From Clostridia bacterium (GTDB lineage Bacteria; Bacillota; Clostridia; Peptostreptococcales; Anaerovoracaceae), in contig CAAEEE010000109.1 in NCBI GenBank assembly GCA_900754805.1, positions 1 through 7,162 of the forward strand: a stretch of DNA of 7,162 nt. The letters are read 5' to 3'. The notes under the pieces were generated by a model. The model was given only the letters and a program-made list of their open reading frames with translations, did no database searches and had not been told where the DNA came from. The stretch's first letter is position 1, and each line of letters starts with the position of its first letter. Shown one piece after another: positions 1-5,963 of this stretch. The translations under genes and the position numbers were made by a program.

Positions 1-6
1 CTGGTT

Positions 7-921
7 TTACTCGTGCTGTCCCTCTTCCTGTAGGGCGGCGCGATTTTCTTTTTTCTCACGAATTGCGGTAACGATGCTGTAGAGAAGCACTCCTGTCCAG
101 ATAAAACCAAACAGAATATACTCATTTTTTCCCATCGACTCACCCATCAGATAACTGCAAACGATACCGAGCGTCGGCGATAAATACTGTAAAAATCCCA
201 TGATTGTCATCGGCAGTCGCTTTACACAGCTTGCATAAATCAGAATCGGAAGAACCGTCACGATTCCGGCACCAATCAGGAAAAACTGCATGCCAAGATC
301 CACCGACGCCATTCCGTTTTCACCCATGCGAAAAACGGCAATGTACACCAGACAAACCGGCGCAGCAAGAATCATCATAATGCTCGTACACAGCGGCGAG
401 TCCTCTTCCACGCCTTTCATAAATGCCGCATATGCTGCAAAGGAAAACATCAGTGCAATTGTAACAAGCGGAGATTTTCCGAAGCCTTCCCCCGCAAAAA
501 ATACGCCCGCGATAATGATCAGCGTTGCGGCGATCATCTGCCATGTCACCTTTTCCCGATAAAAAATCACGCCGAAGTAGCATACCGCAAGCGGCGCTAT
601 GTAATACGCCATGCTGGTATCGAGAATATGTCCGTTCATAACCGCCCACATATACACGCCCCAGTCCATAAAATTAAATATGGCCGCCGGTATCAGATGT
701 TTCAGCATCAGGTCTTTTTTCTTAAAAGTTTCTATGATTTCTCTTCCTCTTCCCTGCAAAAGCACGATACTCGTTACGAAAATACCTGCCCAGAGGATTC
801 TGGATGTCAACAAAAACATTGCGTCGGTGTCCGGTTTGATTGCATAGTAGAGAGGCTGAAATCCCCACACTACATAGCAAACAATCGTAAGCAGATAATC
901 CTTTTGTTTCGCTTTTTCCAT
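7..921 (-). CDS. rarD: RarD-like EamA/DMT-family inner-membrane transporter
   Basis: A 304-residue, very hydrophobic protein with about ten predicted membrane helices (roughly residues 9-28, 36-55, 73-93, 100-120, 127-145, 150-168, 178-197, 210-230, 238-258, 268-287), as expected for a duplicated EamA protein of the drug/metabolite transporter superfamily. RarD-type signatures are visible: WGFQPLYY near residue 19, AYYIAPLAVCYFG at 105-117 followed by FYREK, GFLQYLSPT at 242-250 and FIWTGVLLYS at 273-282. The length matches the RarD family (about 300 residues). The substrate of this family is not securely known, although RarD was named from a chloramphenicol-sensitivity context. It is the last gene seen of a three-gene minus-strand operon, 12 bases after the nucleotidyltransferase. 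Its AAGGA ribosome site overlaps that gene's stop codon, which suggests translational coupling. It ends in TAA near the window edge, so any further operon gene or terminator is out of view. The family call is firm; the substrate is unknown. Confidence 0.88.
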   Translation of the reverse strand: MEKAKQKDYLLTIVCYVVWGFQPLYYAIKPDTDAMFLLTSRILWAGIFVTSIVLLQGRGREIIETFKKKDLMLKHLIPAAIFNFMDWGVYMWAVMNGHILDTSMAYYIAPLAVCYFGVIFYREKVTWQMIAATLIIIAGVFFAGEGFGKSPLVTIALMFSFAAYAAFMKGVEEDSPLCTSIMMILAAPVCLVYIAVFRMGENGMASVDLGMQFFLIGAGIVTVLPILIYASCVKRLPMTIMGFLQYLSPTLGIVCSYLMGESMGKNEYILFGFIWTGVLLYSIVTAIREKKENRAALQEEGQHE

Positions 922-929
922 CTCACAGT

Positions 930-935
930 TCCTTT
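930..935 (-). promoter_or_regulatory. Ribosome binding site of the RarD-like gene, overlapping the upstream stop codon
   Basis: Read on the minus strand this is AAAGGA, eight bases before the ATG at 921. It shares bases with the TAA stop (934-936) of the nucleotidyltransferase gene. The arrangement supports the ATG chosen and implies that ribosomes terminating on the upstream gene can reinitiate here. Confidence 0.7.
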
Positions 936-1857
936 ACTTCCATAGTTTATCCGGGTATTCCCCCTTATCCTTCATGGACTGCAGGGCGGAAACCACGCTT
1001 TCTTTATCTTCCTTATATGTAACTCCGTACCATCTATCCTGCGACTTTAAGACCTTGACCTCCGCTTTTCCTTCGTGAATGAGACGGTCTGCAACGCTCG
1101 GCAGAAAATATTCACCCTTCATCGGGTTTTCCGCGAGGATTTTATCAAGCGCAGCAGGAAATTCTGCTTCCATTTCCTTCATCATTGAAGGCGTGAAGCC
1201 CCAGAAGTTCATGGATACCGTCGTGCCTCGCGGAAGCTCTGTCTTGCTTTTCCCCTCATCCTCCGTATAAACGATTTTCTCGTTTTCCCATTGGATTTTT
1301 GTACGCTCGGTTATTTCCGTGAGAAGCCCTTCTGCAGAGGTTTTGCATACACCGCGAGACACAAACCCGTTCTCTGTCAATGTGTTTTCGATCTGATAGC
1401 CGACCATGCAGTATTGATATTTCTCGCCGTCTTCGGCATTCTCTAAAAAGTTGTAAATGTTCTGAAAAGCCCCCGGCCCGTAGTAATCGTCCGCGTTGAT
1501 AACCGCAATCGGTCCGTCTGCCAGATGTCTTGCGGCCAGCACCGCATGCGCTGTGCCCCACGGCTTTACTCTGCCCTCCGGCACCTGATAGCCCTGCGGC
1601 AGATCCGTCAGCTCTTGAAAAGCATACTCTACATCGATATATTTTCCGGCGCCGTTCTCAATCAGTTTGCGGAAATCTTCCTCGTTTTCGCGCTTAATCA
1701 CGAAAATGACTTTCTTAAATCCTGCCATAACCGCATCGTAAAGTGAAAAATCTAAAAGGATTTCACCCTTGTCGCTTACCGGCTCAATCTGCTTGAGGCC
1801 TCCGAAACGGCTGCCCATTCCTGCTGCCATAATAACTAAAATCGGTTCTTTTTTCAT
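934..1857 (-). CDS. Nucleotidyltransferase (NDP-sugar pyrophosphorylase-like)
   Basis: A 307-residue cytoplasmic protein of the NTP_transferase fold, which joins a nucleoside triphosphate and a phosphorylated sugar or alcohol to give an activated nucleotide derivative plus pyrophosphate. The N-terminal nucleotide-binding loop is clear: MAAGMGSRFGGLKQ at residues 10-23, a variant of GxGxRxxxLT/K. PWGTAHA at 99-105 is the base-recognition segment, and NADDYYG at 121-127 carries the metal-binding aspartate. RWYGVTYKEDKESV at 275-288 resembles the C-terminal part of this COG1208-like group. No left-handed beta-helix acyltransferase domain is attached. The start is supported by AAGGAG five bases upstream of the ATG, and the stop is TAA. 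It lies 12 bases after the formimidoylglutamase-like gene and 12 before the RarD-like gene. The exact sugar and nucleotide cannot be read from sequence, and no cell-envelope sugar genes sit beside it to suggest one. Confidence 0.87.
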   Translation of the reverse strand: MKKEPILVIMAAGMGSRFGGLKQIEPVSDKGEILLDFSLYDAVMAGFKKVIFVIKRENEEDFRKLIENGAGKYIDVEYAFQELTDLPQGYQVPEGRVKPWGTAHAVLAARHLADGPIAVINADDYYGPGAFQNIYNFLENAEDGEKYQYCMVGYQIENTLTENGFVSRGVCKTSAEGLLTEITERTKIQWENEKIVYTEDEGKSKTELPRGTTVSMNFWGFTPSMMKEMEAEFPAALDKILAENPMKGEYFLPSVADRLIHEGKAEVKVLKSQDRWYGVTYKEDKESVVSALQSMKDKGEYPDKLWK

Positions 1858-1869
1858 AACTTCTCCTTA

Positions 1870-2934
1870 CTACATCCAGCTGATGTCGTCTAAATCAATG
1901 TCGAGTCCGTCCATTTTGCAAAGCGTGCAGACAACGGCAAAAATAATCACTGCGCCTAAGTTTGCCGTCGTATTGTCCTGGTCGAATCGCGGTGAAATCT
2001 CGCAAATATCGAAGCCTTTTACCTTTCGTGTCCGCAAGATATGCTTGATAACAGGAAGCACAACCTCCGGGTCAAGCCCCAGTGACTGTGTAGCACTGAC
2101 TCCCGGTGCGAACGCAGATGAGAACACATCCGTGCAGATGGTGATGTAAGCATTCTCGCATCCGCTCATGAACATATCGACGCTTTCCAAAATACTTGCA
2201 TACCCCGAAGTCTGAAATTCCTTTGCTAATATATATTCCACGCCGAGTGCTTTTGCTACCTTAAAAAGCTGCACCGTGTTGCTGTGCTGCTGGATGCCGA
2301 GCGGCAGATAGTGATACTCTTCGCCGTCCTCCCTGCAGATATCGGCAATCTGGCGGAACATCGATCCTGACGAGCTTCCGTTTTTATATGGTCTCAAGTC
2401 AAAATGTGCGTCAAAGTTCACAATTCCCATATTTGCTTTTTGCTCCGGCTGCGTAATGCTGCCTCCGCGAAGGCTCTGGTATTCTCCTAAAAAATGTCCG
2501 AAGGTCGTCTCATGGCCTCCGCCGAGTACGATCGGAAACAGATTCAGGCTCAGTATTTTTTCAACTGCATGCCCAAGCTGCTTCTGCCCTTCTTCCATTG
2601 ATATATTATCGCAAAGAATATTTCCCGCGTCAAAAATCTTGACATCCTGTGAAAACGCGCACGGCAGATTTGACATCTGTCCGCGTATAAAATCCGGAGC
2701 AAGCGCCGTACCGACTCTTCCTTTATTTCTCTTTACGCCCTGTTCACTGCAAAACCCGATAAAAGCAAACCCCAGTTTTCCCTCAAACGGTTTCAGTTTT
2801 TCTTCTCTCTCGCTCAGATCCAGCGGCTGTACCCACTGATGCCAGCGAAAAGCATCGTAGTCGGTATCGCTGTCGGTTCTTCCTTTCCAGTATTCCATAG
2901 CGTTTACATAATTTTTTGAACGAATAAATCTCAT
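1870..2934 (-). CDS. hutG: Formimidoylglutamase/arginase (ureohydrolase) family protein
   Basis: A 354-residue cytoplasmic hydrolase of the arginase/agmatinase/formimidoylglutamase superfamily, whose members cleave a C-N bond of a guanidino or formimino group at a two-manganese centre. Visible metal-site motifs are GGGH at residues 138-141 and DAHFD at 175-179. CTDVFSSAFAPGVSA at 267-281 stands where most family members have DxDxxDPxxAPG. E312 in DICEISPRFD matches the late conserved glutamate. The APGVSA segment and the ISPRFDQDNTTANLGA end resemble HutG, which converts N-formimino-L-glutamate to glutamate and formamide in histidine breakdown. Odd points are the cysteine replacing the first Asp of the DxD pair, a protein longer than the usual 310-330 residues, and no hutH, hutU or hutI nearby. 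It heads the three-gene operon. The AGGAGA site is only two bases from the ATG, with a second AAGGA ten bases away. The superfamily call is firm; the substrate is an inference. Confidence 0.8.
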   Translation of the reverse strand: MRFIRSKNYVNAMEYWKGRTDSDTDYDAFRWHQWVQPLDLSEREEKLKPFEGKLGFAFIGFCSEQGVKRNKGRVGTALAPDFIRGQMSNLPCAFSQDVKIFDAGNILCDNISMEEGQKQLGHAVEKILSLNLFPIVLGGGHETTFGHFLGEYQSLRGGSITQPEQKANMGIVNFDAHFDLRPYKNGSSSGSMFRQIADICREDGEEYHYLPLGIQQHSNTVQLFKVAKALGVEYILAKEFQTSGYASILESVDMFMSGCENAYITICTDVFSSAFAPGVSATQSLGLDPEVVLPVIKHILRTRKVKGFDICEISPRFDQDNTTANLGAVIIFAVVCTLCKMDGLDIDLDDISWM

Positions 2935-2992
2935 ATCTCCTGTGTCCTTTCTCCGGCAATCTTATAGAAAGCATAATTACTGCCATGCGGTT

Positions 2993-3021
2993 ATTATGCC
3001 ACAATCCGAAGAAAACGGCAA
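2993..3021 (-). promoter_or_regulatory. Probable sigma-70/SigA promoter of the formimidoylglutamase operon
   Basis: On the minus strand a TTGCCG -35 box (3016-3021) is followed after 17 bases by CATAAT (2993-2998). The -10 is preceded by TGG, giving an extended -10 element. Transcription would start near 2986, about 50 bases before the ATG at 2934. A 5-bp inverted repeat, CGGCA/TGCCG (3016-3020 with 3030-3034), overlaps the -35 box and could be an operator, but it is short. Confidence 0.6.
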
Positions 3022-3065
3022 GAGCCCCCTGCCGCCGAAAATGCGGAAAATCTGAATCTTTCGTC

Positions 3066-3094
3066 TTGTTTTTGCTTTTTTTTTGGTGTATAAT
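3066..3094 (+). promoter_or_regulatory. Probable SigA-type promoter of the DUF2148 gene
   Basis: TTGTTT (3066-3071) and a perfect TATAAT (3089-3094) are separated by 17 bases, with a run of nine T in the spacer (3076-3084). Transcription would start near 3101, leaving a leader of about 70 bases before the ATG at 3172. The -35 is weak (TTG only), and the perfect -10 carries the call. Confidence 0.68.
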
Positions 3095-3131
3095 TAGTAA
3101 CTGTCAAAATTAATTTATTCGCAAATGCTTC

Positions 3132-3148
3132 TGTGCCTGGCCGGCACA
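3132..3148 (+). promoter_or_regulatory. Leader hairpin or operator-like inverted repeat
   Basis: TGTGCC (3132-3137) and GGCACA (3143-3148) form a perfect 6-bp stem with a 5-base loop. It sits between the predicted transcription start (about 3101) and the ribosome site (3159-3164). It could be an mRNA stem affecting translation or a short protein-binding palindrome. There is no T run after it, so it is not an intrinsic terminator, and the leader is too short for most known riboswitches. Confidence 0.4.
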
Positions 3149-3158
3149 AGAGAGAGAT

Positions 3159-3164
3159 AGGAGA
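3159..3164 (+). promoter_or_regulatory. Ribosome binding site that fixes the DUF2148 start at 3172
   Basis: AGGAGA lies seven bases before the ATG at 3172. An in-frame GTG at 3133 would add 13 residues but has no comparable site upstream and lies inside the leader hairpin, so the ATG is preferred. Confidence 0.8.
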
Positions 3165-3171
3165 TGGTACA

Positions 3172-3720
3172 ATGCTCAAGACAATGCAAGATGCGGAAAA
3201 AGATGCAATTTTTATGGTAGCTGACCTGATGGCAGCGGCGGCGAAAACCGCTCCGAAGGGAAGCGGCAAGGATACAATTGCAACTGCAATCGTATCCGGA
3301 GCTGAAAAAGATAAACTTAGAGATACCCTTTTGGAACTTGGAACAGAATATGATGAAGCCTTCATGATTCGCGATTCCGGAAATATCGCCAGCAGCACAT
3401 GTGTGGTTTTAATCGGCTGTTATGACACATATTTTGGTTTGAACAACTGTGGGATGTGCGGATTCAAAAACTGCGGAGAAAATAAGAAACACGGCTGCCC
3501 TTGTATTTTTAATGTAACAGACCTCGGAATTGCAGTCGGCTCTGCCGTATCCGTTGCTGCGGATCACCGCATTGACAACCGCGTAATGTACTCTGCGGGA
3601 AGAGCTGCTGTTAAATTAGGATTACTTGGAGATAATGTAAAACTTTGCTATGCGATTCCGCTGAGTACGACGAATAAGAGCATTTACTTTGACCGCGGTC
3701 CCGGCGCAGTATTAAGATAG
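3172..3720 (+). CDS. DUF2148 protein with a ferredoxin-like cysteine cluster
   Basis: From the preferred ATG this is a 182-residue soluble protein recognisable as the DUF2148/COG4739 family, described as containing a ferredoxin domain. The central cluster is C93-x2-C96-x4-C101-x7-C109-x-C111 in NNCGMCGFKNCGENKKHGCPC (residues 91-111). It suits a [4Fe-4S] cluster and recalls the CGxCGxxxC motif of RnfB-type iron-sulfur domains. Further cysteines are C77, C83 and C159. The C-terminal half is Ala/Val/Gly-rich and has the conserved-looking DHRIDNRVMYSAGRAA stretch at 131-146. There is no signal peptide or membrane segment. The gene is alone on its strand, divergent from the formimidoylglutamase operon and convergent with the kinase, with its own promoter and terminator. 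The family has no established function. Iron-sulfur binding and a redox role in an anaerobe are inferences. Confidence 0.85.
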   Translation: MLKTMQDAEKDAIFMVADLMAAAAKTAPKGSGKDTIATAIVSGAEKDKLRDTLLELGTEYDEAFMIRDSGNIASSTCVVLIGCYDTYFGLNNCGMCGFKNCGENKKHGCPCIFNVTDLGIAVGSAVSVAADHRIDNRVMYSAGRAAVKLGLLGDNVKLCYAIPLSTTNKSIYFDRGPGAVLR

Positions 3721-3743
3721 GCACTACTATATCCAATGTATAG

Positions 3744-3802
3744 AAAAAACGGGGACACCTGCTGGTTTTCGAATCATTTCGTGAGGTGCACCCGTTTTTT
3801 TT
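3744..3802. terminator. Bidirectional intrinsic terminator between convergent genes
   Basis: The arms 3744-3753 (six A then CGGG) and 3791-3800 (CCCG then six T) pair perfectly. After a 2-base mismatch, CACCT (3756-3760) pairs with AGGTG (3784-3788). The loop region 3761-3783 holds a smaller CGAA/TTCG stem. The plus strand ends in eight T (3795-3802) and the minus strand in six U, so it can stop both the DUF2148 transcript and the kinase transcript. The kinase stop codon (3801-3803) overlaps the T tract. Confidence 0.88.
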
Positions 3803-5963
3803 ATTTGTAATATTTGCTGACTGTTTCCAAAAGTTTCTTTCCATCAAGCGGTTTTGCCAAATGCTCATTCATTCCGCAATCATAAGCCTTTTGCCTGTCC
3901 TCTGTAAACGCGTTGGCAGTCATCGCAATAATCGGAATCCTTTTCGCATCAACACGCGGCAGCTCTCGAATCTCCCGGCATGCTTGATATCCGTCCAGAT
4001 TCGGCATCATGATATCCATCAGTATAACATCAAAGCCGCCGACAGGAGAACCGGCAAATATATCGACTGCTTCTTTTCCGTCGTATGCCTTGGTAACGCT
4101 AGCTCCGTTGCTTTCTAAAAGAAATTCTGCAATTTCCATATTCAGCTCATTGTCTTCTGCAACTAAAATATGCATGCCTTGCAAGGAAATTGACTTCTCC
4201 TCTTCTTCCATCTCAGTGAGTATCGGCGCCTGGCAAATTTTAAACGGAATTGTGATATAGAATGTGGTTCCTACATCTTGCTTGCTGTCAAAACGAATCT
4301 TTCCACCCATTTTATCCACAAGACTTTTCGCGATTGACATTCCAAGTCCGCTTCCCCCATAATGAGAGTGCGCATTCATTTCTTCCTGTGTGAAAGGTTC
4401 AAAAATATGTTTCTTAAATTCCTCGCTCATACCAATTCCGGTATCTGCACAGATGAATTCTATCCAGACTTCATCCTCTTCGCATAGTATTTCTTTGCAG
4501 CTTAAATGGATTTCACCATTTTCCTTATTATATTTTACAGCATTTGTAAGGATATTCATCTGTAAACGCTTCAAGTACAATGAGCTTCCAACCAAGCATG
4601 GATGAGGAATATCCCACTCGCCTCTGTAAATGGTAATTCCGCGTTCTTTTGCACTTCGATTTGCACTGCCGACCGTTTCATCCATCAATTGCAGCAGATT
4701 AAATGGCCGTTCCTCTAAAAAGATTTCGCCTGACTCTAACTTTCCCATGTCCAGAACTTCATTCACCAAATCGAGCAAAAGTTTACTGCTCTCTCGAATT
4801 TTGTCCCGACATTCTTCCTGCTTTTCTAAATCATCGCTATAGTATTCGCCGATTTCTATAAGACCCAAAATTCCGTTAATCGGTGTTCGAATATCATGGC
4901 TCATTCGCTGCAAAAATACTGTTTTGGCTGCATTCGCAGCTTCTGCCTGTTTTGCCGCTTCTACAAGCTTTTTCTGATATTGCTTTTCCTGTTTGATCTG
5001 CACTTGCTGATAGCCTTGAAGAGACTTCCATCGCATTAGCTGAATCAACATAACTACAAGAATGTATAAAATCAACACGATCAGCATATTACGTGGGGTG
5101 GTCTCAAAAACCTCTCGTTCAGGCATATACGCATACACATAGTAATCCCTTCCGCGGTTGAGCATGCCGAAGTAGTGGGGCAGCCCTCTTCTGCCTGCAT
5201 CTTTTACATTGACAATATGCTCTTCCTCATTTCCTTCAATTTCTCTAAGGACGGGAACATCATCCACATTTTTATTCACCAAATCTTCTTTATTGGAGGC
5301 CACGATAACATTTCCCTTTGTAATTGCCACAATCCCGTCTCGTTCAAGTGTATATCCTTCCAGCAGGTTTTGAAACGTCAAGGTATATGTGCCTATGTAG
5401 TCATTTCGTGTGTGATAATATGCGGCTATAACTCCTTTCACACCGATGCACCCTTCTGTAGATAAATCTAAAAAAGAACCATTCGGCAAAACATTGCGAG
5501 AAGCATAGTTTTTCTGCGGATACTCTGCAACATTTAACACAGTCTCTTTCTCTAAATAAGGCTTTAAATCTTCGATTGTCAGTTCATCCGATAAATATTT
5601 TGCTTCCACCTCGCCCTTCGAATTCAAAATCACAATTCCTGTCAGATAAAGTTCTTCCGCATACTGCTTAAGAAGTTCCTCCTCCGGAATTTCTCTACGG
5701 TCATAGGCGATGTTACGGTTTACCTGCTGCACACCTTCCATAATTCGCAACAGACTCCTCGTTTCAGATGAGAGATTGGTAACATTATAGGCAGCGCACT
5801 GATTCCCTATATAATTTATAATGCTGGAAATATGTTTTTCGGCATTTACCAGATCGCTCCTGCACGAAAAAGCAAAAGTTATAATGCAAACCACGATTCC
5901 GATCAAAACAGCTACTGCTTTAAAGGATAGTTTTTCAAGCATACTGTTAGTTTTCATCTTCAT
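3801..5963 (-). CDS. Membrane-bound hybrid sensor histidine kinase with C-terminal receiver
   Basis: A 720-residue sensor kinase. Membrane helix 1 is at about residues 14-32. An extracellular domain follows at about 33-290, with two PAS-like stretches (GIVILNSKGEVEAKYL near 109 and GIVAITKGNVIVASN at 210-224) suggesting a double-Cache fold. Membrane helix 2 is at about 292-310. A charged coiled linker (about 313-347) leads to the HisKA H-box SHDIRTP with phospho-acceptor H356. The ATPase domain has N474 in the N-box, DTGIGM at 507-512, FEPFTQ at 521-526 and GGSGLGM at 536-542. The receiver (about 597-720) has E603/D604, phospho-acceptor D650 in LMDIMMP, T682 and K704 in AKP. All catalytic residues are intact. 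No HAMP, HPt or DNA-binding domain is seen, so downstream partners lie elsewhere. It overlaps the binding-protein gene by 17 bases. GGAGG is only three bases from the first ATG but nine from the third codon (ATG at 5957), which may be the true start. Confidence 0.93.
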   Translation of the reverse strand: MKMKTNSMLEKLSFKAVAVLIGIVVCIITFAFSCRSDLVNAEKHISSIINYIGNQCAAYNVTNLSSETRSLLRIMEGVQQVNRNIAYDRREIPEEELLKQYAEELYLTGIVILNSKGEVEAKYLSDELTIEDLKPYLEKETVLNVAEYPQKNYASRNVLPNGSFLDLSTEGCIGVKGVIAAYYHTRNDYIGTYTLTFQNLLEGYTLERDGIVAITKGNVIVASNKEDLVNKNVDDVPVLREIEGNEEEHIVNVKDAGRRGLPHYFGMLNRGRDYYVYAYMPEREVFETTPRNMLIVLILYILVVMLIQLMRWKSLQGYQQVQIKQEKQYQKKLVEAAKQAEAANAAKTVFLQRMSHDIRTPINGILGLIEIGEYYSDDLEKQEECRDKIRESSKLLLDLVNEVLDMGKLESGEIFLEERPFNLLQLMDETVGSANRSAKERGITIYRGEWDIPHPCLVGSSLYLKRLQMNILTNAVKYNKENGEIHLSCKEILCEEDEVWIEFICADTGIGMSEEFKKHIFEPFTQEEMNAHSHYGGSGLGMSIAKSLVDKMGGKIRFDSKQDVGTTFYITIPFKICQAPILTEMEEEEKSISLQGMHILVAEDNELNMEIAEFLLESNGASVTKAYDGKEAVDIFAGSPVGGFDVILMDIMMPNLDGYQACREIRELPRVDAKRIPIIAMTANAFTEDRQKAYDCGMNEHLAKPLDGKKLLETVSKYYK

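Noticed and set aside
320..847. Plus- and minus-strand open frames inside the RarD-like gene
   Set aside because: They are out-of-frame shadows of a clear membrane-protein gene, without ribosome sites or recognisable motifs.
3101..3171. Possible riboswitch upstream of the DUF2148 gene
   Set aside because: The leader is only about 70 bases and holds a single 6-bp stem; no known aptamer motif or terminator/antiterminator pair is visible.
2994..3398. A 134-codon minus-strand open frame opposite the DUF2148 gene
   Set aside because: It overlaps the well-supported plus-strand gene, its promoter and leader, has low-complexity Ser/Ala composition, matches no family I recognise and has no convincing ribosome site.
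3744..3802. The inverted repeat after the DUF2148 gene as a mobile-element end or attachment site
   Set aside because: The GC stem with T tracts on both strands, placed exactly between convergent genes, is fully explained as a bidirectional terminator.
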